A stretch of DNA of 34,375 nucleotides, taken from contig JAAYJE010000019.1 in assembly GCA_012523095.1 (NCBI GenBank), positions 1 through 34,375 on the forward strand, read 5' to 3'. The stretch is from Actinomycetota bacterium. Lineage in GTDB: Bacteria > Actinomycetota > Thermoleophilia > RBG-16-64-13. A model generated the notes under the pieces. The model made no database searches. It saw only the letters and a program-made list of their open reading frames with translations, and was not told the origin of the DNA. The position numbers were made by a program, and so were the translations under genes. Of this stretch, positions 1-13,226 are shown piece after piece (position 1 is the stretch's first letter; every line of letters begins with the position of its first letter).

Positions 1-1
1 C

Positions 2-220
2 TTGGAACTCTCTGTGACGGTATACACAGACGAGGACGGGGTCTGGATAGCCGAGTGCCCGTCTATCCCGGGCTGCGTGAGCCAGGGGGATACTCGGGAG
101 GAAGCTCTTGCCAACGTGCGGGAGGCGATCGCCCTCTATCTAGAGGTCCATGCCGAACGAGGCATGCAACCTTCTGCTGGCTTGTCTGCGAAGACAGGAG
201 TGACGATCGCGCACGTGTAG
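2..220 (+). CDS. HicB-family antitoxin
   Basis: Small alpha/beta protein of the HicB antitoxin family, which normally neutralises the mRNA-cleaving HicA toxin and represses its own operon. The sequence shows the family signature of a beta strand followed by WIAECPSIPGCVSQGDT and then REEALANVREAIALYLE, about residues 14-48, and ends after 72 residues, the usual size. The frame opens with TTG at position 2, right at the window edge, so the true start may lie just outside. No HicA-like gene follows within the next 70 bases; a partner, if present, must be upstream of the window. It could also be a stand-alone UPF0150-type protein. Family assignment is secure; activity as an antitoxin is inferred. 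Confidence 0.85.
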   Translation: MELSVTVYTDEDGVWIAECPSIPGCVSQGDTREEALANVREAIALYLEVHAERGMQPSAGLSAKTGVTIAHV

Positions 221-289
221 CGCGCCCCGCGCGAGCCCACTTCGATAGGTCGTCGCGCCAGGCTTGTTATTCTGAAGGGGCCCGCTGAC

Positions 290-4342
<4,053 letters not shown>

Positions 4343-4471
4343 GCCGGCACCGATTTGTGTCGTATTACCGTCGCGACGACAAGGGTGGCTGGGTAGGGGC
4401 CGTGGGCCTTGGTGGCCGGCGAAGCAGGTGGGGACGCGTGTTGAAGCCGTCTCACTTGAAAGGAGGTCAGC
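4343..4471 (+). other. Spacer between methyltransferase and helicase operon
   Basis: A 129-base gap with no gene. It ends in a strong ribosome site, AAAGGAGGT, five bases before the GTG start of the helicase gene. I see no clear terminator hairpin with a T-tract and no convincing sigma-70 promoter, so read-through from the methyltransferase gene is possible. Confidence 0.6.
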
Positions 4472-6568
4472 GTGAGTTTTCTCGATCTGAAGTTGAGTCG
4501 TGCCTACGATACAGGTGACTCAGCTCAGGACGTGTTACACGATTTCTATGTCCCGGTTCTAGCCAAGGCCGTTTCTTACGATCGCCTTACCGGGTTCTTC
4601 TCCTCAGCGGCTCTGGCCGTTGCGGCGCGTGGCATTGCTGGCCTGATAGGAATGGGCGGGAGCATGAGACTGGTGGCCAGCCCCCATTTCACCCGATCGG
4701 ACTTTGAAGTCTTGAGGAGTTCGCCCAGCGAATCTGAGCTACTGCACTTGCTTGGTACAGTCACACTCAACGCGGTCGATCTGGACCAATTGGCGGACGA
4801 GATAGCAAGAAACCACGTACGCGCGCTGGCATGGCTTCTCGCGAACAATCGGCTTGAGATACGAGTAGTTGTTCCTGAACTACTAGGTGCCGTCGGGGAA
4901 GGGATATTCCACCAGAAAGTCGGCGTGTTCAGGGACGATCATGGCAACCTGATTTCGTTCAGTGGTTCCATCAACGAGACTGCTGCGGGTTGGTTGCAGA
5001 ACGTTGAGGAGTTCAAGGTGTTCAGGAGCTGGGAGACCACGGAGGCAGACTGGGTGAACCATGACTCGGCACTGTTTTCCCGCTATTGGAACGGCCATGC
5101 TTCTGGACTCCGCTCTCTTCCGCTTCCCGATGCAGCGCGTGAGCGACTCATTTCTTACGCCCCGCACCATCTGGAGGACATCGATTTGCGATTGCAATCG
5201 CGGTGTGCCCAGCGTTCCAAGATCGGTTTCAAGTTGAGGGAGTATCAGTCTCAGGCGGTGACGGCATGGCGAGAGAACAATTGTCGCGGCATCCTGGAGA
5301 TGGCGACGGGAACCGGGAAAACGAAGACGGCGATTGCTTGTATTGAACCCGTGCTGAGGAGCAATGAGTCTAGCCTCACAGTCATCACTGCGCCCTTCCA
5401 GCATATCGCGGTCCAATGGGCCGAAGAGCTCAAAGACTATCAACCCGTGTGCACCTTCTCTGGGGGCAACTACCGCAAAGCGATAGCGGATCTCTCGGCC
5501 GATATCAAGATGGGTCTGCGGAAAGCCGCTGTCGTTGTTGCTGTCCAGAACACAGCTGCCACTGAGGACTTCCTTCGGCTTGCGGGCGCCCTTGCGGCCC
5601 AGGTGGAGCGCACCACTCTCGTGGCTGACGAAGTGCATGGTCTTGGGGCACCGACTCTTCAGCTTGCCCTTGCTGACTATTACGAGTCTCGACTGGGGCT
5701 GAGCGCCACACCTAATCGTTGGTACGACGACAGGGGATCGGAGGTTCTGCGCGACTACTTTGAAGGTACGGTCTACACATTCGGTATTCACGAAGCTTTG
5801 AACTGGGTTGACCCTGACACCGGCCAAACTGTTCTGTGTCCATACCGGTACTACCCGGTGTTCGTAGAGCTCGATGAAGAGGAGCTGGAGGAGTACGCAT
5901 CCCTAACAAGCCAGATCGTCCGGCAGATGCAGCACAATGACGACACCGATACGAACCAGGTCTTAGAGCTGTTGCTTTTCAAACGAGCCGGGATCGTCAA
6001 GACCGCTGCCCAGAAGATCACGCAGTTGGCCAAGCTCCTTGACGGCCTGCATGACTTCTCGCACGCTCTTGTTTACTGCCACGCGAGTGAGCAGATGGTC
6101 GAGGTTCAGCAGGTCCTAAGCAGACAGGGCATCCGGTATCATCGGTTCACCGGGGACGAGGGCACAACACCCTCTCAGAAATATCGGGGTCTGAGCGAGA
6201 GAGAGTGGATTCTCCAGGACCTTGCAGACGGTAACATACAGGCCCTCGTGGCCATCAAGTGCCTCGATGAAGGAGTGGATGTGCCGATGGCCAGAATCGG
6301 CATCATTCTTGCAAGTTCAGCAAACCCGCGCGAGTTCATCCAAAGACGCGGACGCCTCCTTCGGAGAGCGCCCGGCAAAGATCATGCTGGCATCTACGAC
6401 CTGGTGGTCGTTCCGAGTCTCTCTGCCCTCCATGATAGTGTGGCCAGGGACTTGGAACGTAAGATCTTCTCTCGCGAACTCGAACGTATGGACGAATTCG
6501 CCAGAGATGCCGACAACTCCATTGAGGCTCGGACTAAGATCCTCCAGTTACTCACCACAATGGTCTGA
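4472..6568 (+). CDS. Phospholipase D-like nuclease fused to DEAD/DEAH-box helicase
   Basis: A 698-residue protein with a PLD-type N-terminal domain and a superfamily 2 helicase. Seen: HQK at 147-149 followed by FSGSINETAAGW, the single HxK...SGSxN motif of PLD nucleases; Walker A MATGTGKT at 277-284; DEVH at 386-389 (Walker B); LSATP (motif III); and QRRGRLLRR around 625 (motif VI arginine finger). Family knowledge predicts ATP-driven DNA or RNA translocation with nucleolytic cleavage, as in many restriction-like defence systems. The GTG start is chosen because AAAGGAGGT sits just upstream. It is the first gene of a closely spaced operon, with 14 bases to the next gene. A single HxK motif implies dimerisation for activity. 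Functional assignment to defence is inferred from the neighbours. Confidence 0.88.
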   Translation: MSFLDLKLSRAYDTGDSAQDVLHDFYVPVLAKAVSYDRLTGFFSSAALAVAARGIAGLIGMGGSMRLVASPHFTRSDFEVLRSSPSESELLHLLGTVTLNAVDLDQLADEIARNHVRALAWLLANNRLEIRVVVPELLGAVGEGIFHQKVGVFRDDHGNLISFSGSINETAAGWLQNVEEFKVFRSWETTEADWVNHDSALFSRYWNGHASGLRSLPLPDAARERLISYAPHHLEDIDLRLQSRCAQRSKIGFKLREYQSQAVTAWRENNCRGILEMATGTGKTKTAIACIEPVLRSNESSLTVITAPFQHIAVQWAEELKDYQPVCTFSGGNYRKAIADLSADIKMGLRKAAVVVAVQNTAATEDFLRLAGALAAQVERTTLVADEVHGLGAPTLQLALADYYESRLGLSATPNRWYDDRGSEVLRDYFEGTVYTFGIHEALNWVDPDTGQTVLCPYRYYPVFVELDEEELEEYASLTSQIVRQMQHNDDTDTNQVLELLLFKRAGIVKTAAQKITQLAKLLDGLHDFSHALVYCHASEQMVEVQQVLSRQGIRYHRFTGDEGTTPSQKYRGLSEREWILQDLADGNIQALVAIKCLDEGVDVPMARIGIILASSANPREFIQRRGRLLRRAPGKDHAGIYDLVVVPSLSALHDSVARDLERKIFSRELERMDEFARDADNSIEARTKILQLLTTMV

Positions 6569-6582
6569 AGAAAGGAGAGCCA

Positions 6583-6780
6583 GTGAGCGGTGTTGCAGTT
6601 GTAGCCAAGGCGATTGCGGATCTGCAGGAAGATGCGCCAGTGAAGCAGTGCCTTCGGTCACTGTTCTCTTTTGAGTTGGAGCACGCTGAGCTCAGAATGC
6701 CCAGCTACACTGAAAAATACGTCAATACCATAGTCAGATATGCGAAGGACTGGACCCCTTCTCCCGAAGAGGGAGACTGA
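6583..6780 (+). CDS. Small conserved-looking operon protein, unknown function
   Basis: A 65-residue acidic protein I do not recognise. It starts with GTG 10 bases after an AAGGAGAG ribosome site and ends two bases before the ATPase start, so it is clearly a translated member of the operon. Predicted helical throughout, with no Cys, no membrane segment and no nuclease motif; the C-terminal half contains YVNTIVRYAKDW. Its position directly before the SMC-like ATPase suggests an adaptor or regulatory subunit of that ATPase, which is inference only. Confidence 0.75.
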   Translation: MSGVAVVAKAIADLQEDAPVKQCLRSLFSFELEHAELRMPSYTEKYVNTIVRYAKDWTPSPEEGD

Positions 6781-6782
6781 AG

Positions 6783-8762
6783 ATGCGCATTAGGGGGCTC
6801 GAGATCCAGAACTACCGCCAGTACCGCTCTCTGACACTGGATCTCTCTGACTCTCGGGGAGACTTCGTGGTGGTAGTTGGTAGCAACGGGGCTGGCAAAA
6901 CCAATCTGCTCAACGCCATCATTTGGTGCTTGTATGGGCGGGAAGACTACTACAGCCACGACCGAGACTCGTCTCCCATGTGCAGCCAGAACGCACTTGA
7001 CGAGGTCGAGGATGGGGATCTATTGGTGGTGTCGGTGAGTCTGGACCTTCTGTTCGCCGATGGGGCCGAAGCCAGGGTTACGAGGACTCAGGACTTCTTC
7101 AAAAAAGGTAAGGCAACTACCACGGGGCCCAAGGACCTGCAAGTCATCTACTCCGAGAGCGGCGGGGGCGGTCACCAAAGCGCAGCGAATCCGGAGCATT
7201 GGGTTGAGAAATGGATTCCGTCTCGTCTCGAGCCCTACTTCCTGTTCGATGGCGAGCGGCTGGAAACTTTTTTCAGACACGCGGAGGAACAGAAGGTTCG
7301 AGACGCGGTGTTGCAGATTGCCCAGATCGATCTCTTGGAACGGCTGAACGACCACCTTTACAAAGTGTCGGGGCAGCTGTATTCGCGAGCGGCGAAAGAG
7401 AGGGGAGGGGCAGAGACCCAACAACTTGGGGCTCGTCTAGAAGAGAAGCAGAAGAAGCTTGAGAAGAATACCGAAGAACTGGCACGGCGGCGCGAGAGTG
7501 TGGCGGAACTCGAACAGACCATGCGTTCGCTTGATTCGCGGATAGGCGATATCGCGACAGTGGTGGGCGACATTGAACGCCGCAGGACACTCCAAGGGCA
7601 GCTCTCCCAGATCGAGAGCCACCTGAAGGAAGCATGGGGTGAACTTTTCGGATGGTCCTCGCGAGTTGCGCCGGTCATAATTGTTGCACCGGCTCTCCAC
7701 TCCCTTCAGAAGCAAATCGAAGAGGCTCGGGCAAATCGCCGGCTTCCACCCCCAATATCAGCCGGTGTCTTGGAACGACTGCTGCGCGAGAATGCCTGCG
7801 TTTGTGGCGCATCGCTGGAGGAAGGCTCGGAGGGACGAAGGCATATCGAACACCTTCTGGCGGAGTACGCGCGTGTTAGCCAGGTGGGTTCGGAAATGCT
7901 TGATCTTGAGCAGCACCTTCGCAAGATAGCGGGCGTACTCGAAGAAACCGAGGCCACGGCCGACAGCATTACGCGACGAATAGCGGACTGGACGCAAAGG
8001 CTCCAGAGGACTACCGAAGATCTAGATCTGCTCAACGCCAAGCTTGCAGGGCACAAGGATGCTGAAGTGGCCCAGCTTCAGAAGGAGATCCAGAAGGCAC
8101 GAAAGGCGTCGTTGGAGGAAAACAGGAGGATTACCCACCTTGACATTGATTGTGGCACGCTCAAGAGCGATATCGCACATATCGAAAAGGAATTAGAGCG
8201 TATCGCTGGTCGAGAAGAGAAGACAAGAGAGGCCATTAACCAAGCAAGATTTGCGGCCAAGTGTCTGGAGGTGAGCAAAGGTATCTACAAGGACCTCACC
8301 GATCGGGTACGGACAACCGTGGCTACCACTCTAGAGCGGAGCTTCAAGGAGATGATTTGGAAGCGGGACTTCTATGAGTCTGTCAAGATCGATGAGCAGT
8401 ACCGTGTTTCTGTATGGAATCGGTTTGGCTTCGAGGTTCTTGAGGATCTCTCTGCCGGAGAACGGGAGTGTCTGGCGCTGGCTTTCGCTATAGCACTTAG
8501 TGAAGTAGCCGGGTATGAGCTGCCCATGGTGATTGATACACCCATGGGCAAGCTAAGTCCCGACGTTCAAAAATACGTCTCTCAGGTGTTGGTGGACAAC
8601 ATGAAGATCGAAGATGGGAGAGGACACCAACTGATTATGTTGATGACTGAAACTGAGTATAACAAAGAAGTCGCAGAAGTACTGTCTCAACGTAGTCCAA
8701 AGATCTTCGATATCAAGTTTGATACTAAATGTGGGTGCTCTGACATAGTAGAGGTGGGGTAG
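6783..8762 (+). CDS. DndD-like SMC/RecN-type AAA ATPase
   Basis: A 659-residue ABC/SMC-type ATPase. Seen: Walker A GSNGAGKT at 33-40; YFLFDGE at 152-158, a signature of DndD/DptD proteins; long coiled coil about 200-510 interrupted by a single CVCG knuckle at 339-342; the ABC signature LSAGE at 556-560; and Walker B LPMVIDTP with Asp585. The length also matches DndD. In the Dnd system DndD is an ATPase acting with DndB, C and E in DNA phosphorothioation, but no cysteine desulfurase or PAPS-reductase-like DndC lies here, so it presumably serves a methylation-based system. The ATG follows the upstream stop by two bases and the next gene starts immediately after its stop, indicating translational coupling. 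DndD-like is secure at the level of architecture; role in defence is inferred. Confidence 0.87.
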   Translation: MRIRGLEIQNYRQYRSLTLDLSDSRGDFVVVVGSNGAGKTNLLNAIIWCLYGREDYYSHDRDSSPMCSQNALDEVEDGDLLVVSVSLDLLFADGAEARVTRTQDFFKKGKATTTGPKDLQVIYSESGGGGHQSAANPEHWVEKWIPSRLEPYFLFDGERLETFFRHAEEQKVRDAVLQIAQIDLLERLNDHLYKVSGQLYSRAAKERGGAETQQLGARLEEKQKKLEKNTEELARRRESVAELEQTMRSLDSRIGDIATVVGDIERRRTLQGQLSQIESHLKEAWGELFGWSSRVAPVIIVAPALHSLQKQIEEARANRRLPPPISAGVLERLLRENACVCGASLEEGSEGRRHIEHLLAEYARVSQVGSEMLDLEQHLRKIAGVLEETEATADSITRRIADWTQRLQRTTEDLDLLNAKLAGHKDAEVAQLQKEIQKARKASLEENRRITHLDIDCGTLKSDIAHIEKELERIAGREEKTREAINQARFAAKCLEVSKGIYKDLTDRVRTTVATTLERSFKEMIWKRDFYESVKIDEQYRVSVWNRFGFEVLEDLSAGERECLALAFAIALSEVAGYELPMVIDTPMGKLSPDVQKYVSQVLVDNMKIEDGRGHQLIMLMTETEYNKEVAEVLSQRSPKIFDIKFDTKCGCSDIVEVG

Positions 8763-9185
8763 ATGGTTGCCTCAAAGCGTACGCAACTGGACTTCGGTGA
8801 GAAGTCTTTGGAATACTACCAGCATCTCAAGCGAGAACTCGGTGGGCTGCCAGGAAGAGACCTGACCAACCGCGAGCTGTTTCTGATTGCGATGGCATGG
8901 GGCTATCACAACGAGATGAGGGTCGAAGAGTTCAAGCACTCTGCCACCGGTGTTCGTCTTGAGTACTTGAAGGACGAAGACTACGCGATTATGGCCGCAA
9001 TACAATACGCGACTACAGAGGATACAGAAACGCTACTTGATATGGAACAGCGACTGACCATCGCCGAGCAGTACGCCGAGGGCGGGATACTGCTGTTGGC
9101 CCAGATGATGGACGAACCGGGGGAGTTTGCACGTAGTTTTGCGGCCGATATCAAGGAGTTGGCTGGGCTTTTGAAGATCGGCTAG
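8763..9185 (+). CDS. Small helical protein, possibly DndE-like
   Basis: A 140-residue protein whose ATG abuts the ATPase stop codon without a gap, so the two are almost certainly co-translated and probably interact. I do not recognise it with certainty. The layout resembles DndE: LTNRELFLIAMAWGY near residues 38-52, a central GVRLEYLKDEDYAIMAAI stretch, and a terminal helix EQYAEGGILLLAQMM that parallels the DndE end. DndE is about 110-120 residues and binds nicked DNA. The match is by eye and weak; an alternative is a family-specific accessory protein found with DndD-like ATPases. Confidence 0.7.
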   Translation: MVASKRTQLDFGEKSLEYYQHLKRELGGLPGRDLTNRELFLIAMAWGYHNEMRVEEFKHSATGVRLEYLKDEDYAIMAAIQYATTEDTETLLDMEQRLTIAEQYAEGGILLLAQMMDEPGEFARSFAADIKELAGLLKIG

Positions 9186-9198
9186 TGAGGGTGGAGAG

Positions 9199-10032
9199 TT
9201 GGAAAGGCGCGACTACTTTGCAAACGACGTTCCCCTTGGCGTACTCGTCAAGCGCGCAGAATCGAATGATCCCATGGAGCGGTGGGCGGCAGTCATAGAG
9301 CTTGGGGAGGTGGGCAGCGAAGAGGCTGCTCGTGCTCTCAGAGCAGCAACTGAGGATTCTGATGAGTTTGTTCGGGAAGCGGCGCGGTCGGCACTGAAGA
9401 GGTTTGACGTAGAGGTTCTGACGAAGGCCGGCCTAGAGTCAGAATCCGTGACGGCCGGCGGACGTCAGAAGTATCAACCCGGCCGAATTCGGTTTTCATC
9501 TCACGTGGAAGCTCCCCCGTTTGTGCCGTGGAGAACCCAACCTCTGCCGGAGCCTGGGAAGGCTGATGATTGGTTGGTTGATGCTGCTATTCTCGACATA
9601 GTGAGCACCGAGGGTCCTATCACTGGATACCGTTTATTCAGGCTCTATGGGACAGGGGTCAACCCAAACCAACCCTCGAAGCTCTCACAGAGCAAGCTTC
9701 AATCTGCCGTGGAGCGGGTCGTCGGGCGAGGACTGATCGCGCGGTCGGACGATTATACTTCTGACTACTTGTTTCGTTGGATTCTTCATCGCATGGGCAC
9801 CGAGGAAGTCGTTGTACGCCAGCGTGGCAGCCGCGAATTGCGAGACATTCCCGTAAATGAAGTGCACCAAGTCTTGCTCGAGCTGACTCGGTCTCTGGAT
9901 GGCGCCCTCAAGATTGACAGCAATCGTGCCTTTCAAATGATTTTCGATTTTTACAAGATTGAGCGGCGAGAATGGCATGTTGTTGGCAAGCTCTTGACAG
10001 AGGATTGGTTGCCATTGCTCACTGCGCGTTAG
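9199..10032 (+). CDS. HEAT-repeat / winged-helix-like protein, last gene of defence operon
   Basis: A 277-residue protein of unknown function. Residues 17-70 look like one or two HEAT repeats (RWAAVIELGEVGSEEAARAL and EFVREAARSALKRF). After a linker, residues about 125-190 (VDAAILDIVSTEGPITGYRL onward to RGLIARSDDY) look like a winged-helix domain of the kind found at the end of some helicase-associated proteins (DUF3320-like). The TTG start at 9199 follows GAGGGTGGAGAG and lies 13 bases after the preceding stop. A protein-binding plus DNA-binding scaffold for the upstream ATPase or helicase is plausible but inferred. The next 123 bases hold no gene and end at the insertion sequence. Confidence 0.72.
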   Translation: MERRDYFANDVPLGVLVKRAESNDPMERWAAVIELGEVGSEEAARALRAATEDSDEFVREAARSALKRFDVEVLTKAGLESESVTAGGRQKYQPGRIRFSSHVEAPPFVPWRTQPLPEPGKADDWLVDAAILDIVSTEGPITGYRLFRLYGTGVNPNQPSKLSQSKLQSAVERVVGRGLIARSDDYTSDYLFRWILHRMGTEEVVVRQRGSRELRDIPVNEVHQVLLELTRSLDGALKIDSNRAFQMIFDFYKIERREWHVVGKLLTEDWLPLLTAR

Positions 10033-10155
10033 ACGTCGACAACACTGCCGTAAGGGAAGGATTCCTCTCGGCCATAGTGAGTGCCGGGGGTCACTGTGTG
10101 TGCCCTGCTTCCCTCCGAATTGAAGCCACCGTCAAGACATAGTCATATGAGACTA

Positions 10156-10179
10156 TGAACCGCCCCGGCTTTGATGGAG
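10156..10179 (+). repeat. IS3 left terminal inverted repeat
   Basis: Starts TGAACCGCCCCGG and pairs with the reverse complement of 11427-11450 at 19 of 24 positions. The CTA immediately before it is the left copy of the target duplication. Confidence 0.9.
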
Positions 10180-10205
10180 GCTCCAACTCTTGAGAGGATG
10201 GAGCC

Positions 10206-10502
10206 ATGGAAAGACGAGCGAGGTATCCACAGGAGATGCGGGAGCGGGCCGTCCGTATGGTGTTCGAGCACCAGGACGAATACCACTCCCAATGGGCGGC
10301 CATCACTTCCGTGGCCACCAAGTTAGGCATGACGCCGGAGACGCTCAGGAAGTGGGTGCGCCGGGCCGAGATCGATGAAGGTCAGCGCCCCGGGCTCACC
10401 ACCACCGAGCGCGAGCGTCTGAAAGAGCTCGAGAAGGAGAACAAGGAGCTCCGCCGGGCCAACGAGATCCTGAAAGCAGCCGCGGCTTTCTTCGGGGCTT
10501 AA
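10206..10502 (+). CDS. IS3-family transposase OrfA
   Basis: A 98-residue DNA-binding protein: an N-terminal helix-turn-helix ([14 protein letters not shown] to [13 protein letters not shown]) that binds the element ends, then a leucine zipper [20 protein letters not shown] for multimerisation, ending AAAAFFGA. It stops at a TAA at 10500-10502. One base later, the +1 frame continues KLDRRPKR and ends in a TGA overlapping the ATG of orfB, which is the usual IS3 layout. A one-base insertion near 10497-10503 therefore seems to have shortened OrfA by about eight residues and moved orfB into the same frame as orfA. OrfA itself is probably still functional. Confidence 0.9.
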   Translation: MERRARYPQEMRERAVRMVFEHQDEYHSQWAAITSVATKLGMTPETLRKWVRRAEIDEGQRPGLTTTERERLKELEKENKELRRANEILKAAAAFFGA

Positions 10503-11450
<948 letters not shown>

Positions 11451-11466
11451 CTAGGAGGTGGCAGAC

Positions 11467-11592
11467 ATGCAGGAACAGATCCTCGAGAACGTCCAACGTT
11501 GGACGGCGAAGAGCTTGCTCCACTCCAGCCTCTGGTCTTGGAGTTGCCCCGTTTCCGTTGACTGTTCCTGGTTAGACCGCGACAGTCAGTGA
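11467..11592 (+). pseudogene. Short broken reading frame downstream of the IS
   Basis: An ATG with an excellent ribosome site (AGGAGGTGGCAGAC before it) opens MQEQILENVQ and then runs into an unconvincing tail, stopping after 41 residues. Shifting frame after about codon 11 gives LDGEELAPLQPLVLELPRF and a stop, which reads more like protein and has the general look of a short DUF2281-type antitoxin. I infer a one-base frameshift in a small antitoxin-like gene whose leader was hit by the IS, but the family call is weak. Confidence 0.35.
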
Positions 11593-11645
11593 ACGATTCT
11601 CCTACAATATCTTCTCGTATTCTGATCATACGCGGACAGAAGGTG

Positions 11646-12123
11646 ATGCATCGACACCGATCTTGCGACACTCTATGGGGTCGAGGTCAGGGCGCTTAAC
11701 CAAGCGGTCGCCCGCAATGCCGACCGCTTCCCCGCTGATTTCATGTTCCGACTCAGTCGCGAAGAAGCTGTCAGCTTGAAATCACAAACTGTGATTTCAA
11801 GTTCGGAGACTGCTATCCCTTCGGCGGGTCACGGTGGCAGGCGCCGTCCACCGTGCGCGTTCACTGAGCAGGGTGTAGCCATGCTCTCCAGTGTTCTGAG
11901 GAGTCGTCGGGCCATCCTGGTCAATGTGGAGATCATGCGGGCGTTTGTCCGTCTGCGTCAGATACTGGCGTCGAATACCGATTTGGCTCGCAAACTCGAT
12001 GAGCTTGAGCAGAAATACGACGCGCAATTCAAAGTGGTGTTCGACGCCATTCGGGCACTGATGACGTCCCCGAGTCCCCCCGAGAGGCGGCCGAACGGGT
12101 TCACTCCTCCGGCACAGGATTGA
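11646..12123 (+). pseudogene. ORF6N-domain gene, copy A, start codon frameshifted
   Basis: From 11653 the frame reads [20 protein letters not shown], then [18 protein letters not shown], then [17 protein letters not shown], the diagnostic order of ORF6N (phage-type DNA-binding) proteins. A coiled-coil tail [16 protein letters not shown] follows. The expected start ATG at 11646 is out of frame because of an extra A near 11650: copy B (21627) has ATGCTCGACACC where this has ATGCATCGACACC. No other start exists upstream in frame (TGA at 11644); the first in-frame ATG is at 11743, inside the domain. Without the start the N-terminal third of the DNA-binding domain is lost. Everything after that looks complete. 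The coding strand contains a perfect 27-bp palindrome, listed separately. Confidence 0.8.
11775..11801. repeat. Perfect 12-3-12 palindrome inside ORF6N copy A
   Basis: Left arm CTTGAAATCACA, spacer AAC, right arm TGTGATTTCAAG. It lies in the codons for [10 protein letters not shown]. The equivalent site in copy B (21755-21781) differs at three arm positions, each compensated on the other arm. Confidence 0.9.
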
Positions 12124-12466
12124 GCACGACACCGGATCCGCGGACGGCTCTGGTTCCCTAATACGGCGAGGTCCTCAAAGGGGACACATAACCGTACCGG
12201 TTTCGACGCCAGATGCCAACCAGGACAGGTTCTTGAAAGAGAGATAGTAGTCAGTGCTCTGAGCCAACCAACCGGCGTGGTGGTCCCCCCATATATCGGA
12301 ATTTGCGACAAACGAGGGACTCTCAGCTTCGCTTCGTCTACTCCGTGCCCTCTTGTTTGGATTATTCCAAATGTGGAATAGTGCGACATTGACCTCATCC
12401 AAGCGCGATTGAGGATGGCAGGGCAGATTCATCAAACGAGATCCAGTCAGAAGGAAGGTGCCTGAG
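12124..12466. other. Gene-poor stretch upstream of XRE antitoxin, with inverted repeat
   Basis: 343 bases with no gene I can support on the plus strand. At 12363-12380 there is a perfect inverted repeat TATTCCA-AATG-TGGAATA, about 87 bases before the XRE start, which could be an autoregulatory operator because XRE antitoxins repress their own promoters. The usual HigB-like toxin gene that precedes this antitoxin type is absent. A minus-strand frame ending at 12175 has a protein-like stretch (WGDHHAGWLAQSTDYYL) but no recognisable family. GAGGATGGCA at 12411-12420 recurs at the junction near 21470. Confidence 0.5.
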
Positions 12467-12808
12467 ATGGGCCTCGACGCCCTCGAACACACGATGGGTA
12501 GCGGCAACGTGTTTGTCGACCTTGAGCTTCCCGACGCGGAAGGACTCCAGGCCAAGGCGGCGTTGGCCCATCAGATCGCGAGCATTCTGGGTCATCGCCG
12601 CCTCACCCAAGTCGAGGCCGCTCAGATCCTCGGCACCCGCCAGCCGAGGGTCTCGGCACTACTTGCGGGCAGGCTGGACGGGTTCTCCATGGAGCGCCTC
12701 ATCCGCTTCTTGAATGCGCTGGACCAAGACGTACAGATCATTGTCAGTCCGAAACCGCGGAGCCGGAAACATGCCGATCTAAGGGTGACAGGCAGGTCGC
12801 GCTCTTGA
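12467..12808 (+). CDS. XRE-family antitoxin (HigA-like), orphan
   Basis: A 113-residue protein with a helix-turn-helix near residues 45-70 (RRLTQVEAAQILGTRQPRV followed by SALLAG), then FSMERLIRFLNALDQDVQII and a basic tail SPKPRSRKHADLRV. This is the standard arrangement of HigA/HTH_37-type antitoxins that accompany a phage Gp49-like RNase toxin and repress the pair. The ATG at 12467 is preferred over GTG at 12458 because AAGGAAGG is 8-9 bases upstream of it. No toxin gene is found on either side. A deletion derivative of the same gene lies at 21491-21610. Whether this copy is still expressed is unknown. Confidence 0.82.
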   Translation: MGLDALEHTMGSGNVFVDLELPDAEGLQAKAALAHQIASILGHRRLTQVEAAQILGTRQPRVSALLAGRLDGFSMERLIRFLNALDQDVQIIVSPKPRSRKHADLRVTGRSRS

Positions 12809-12814
12809 AATACC

Positions 12815-13200
12815 TTGAAAGTGGCCGCGCGCAGGATAGCGCCACTGGGCTCCCGGCCGGACCTAGCCGGAGCTGCTCAACGCCCTCCCAAGGTTGCCTC
12901 TGGTGAAGTTCTGGCCGCGCGAAAGACGCGGGTCGCCAGACGGGAGCGCCTGGCGCAGGTGATCAAAGCCGGGTACGAGCGGCTGGACGGCTGTACCGGC
13001 TCTACCGCCGAATGGACGCTTGAGGAGTTCATCGGCACCGGCGAGACCACCACCGTGGAGTTCAAATGCTGCCTACGCAAGAACCTGCTGAACGGTCGCA
13101 TCGGCACCAAGCACATGATGTACATTTAGGTGTGCTTCGACGTGCGCACAGGTGCCTCGACCACCGAGCTGACGCCCAGCCAGACCAACGAGTACGTGGG
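12815..13200 (+). pseudogene. AlbA_2 (Schlafen-like) DNA-binding domain remnant, copy A
   Basis: A reading frame of 104 residues ends in EEFIGTGETTTVEFKCCLRK, which matches the start of an AlbA_2/divergent AAA-4 domain (typically xxEFKxSLR). The frame then diverges and stops at 13127-13129 (TAG). Codons after the stop continue in protein-like fashion (VCFDVRTGASTTELTPSQ), suggesting an internal stop in a decayed gene. Copy B near 22258 keeps more of the domain (HIEHSALKTIAGFLNAGGG). The N-terminal 60 residues are not recognisable. Confidence 0.55.
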
Positions 13201-13226
13201 GCAGAGGTTCAAAACAGGAGGGTGAA

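Noticed and set aside
12175-12555. Minus-strand frame upstream of the XRE antitoxin, with a protein-like end
   Set aside because: The C-terminal 45 residues look like protein, but the first part is antisense to the XRE gene and no start, ribosome site or family supports it; left as ambiguous.
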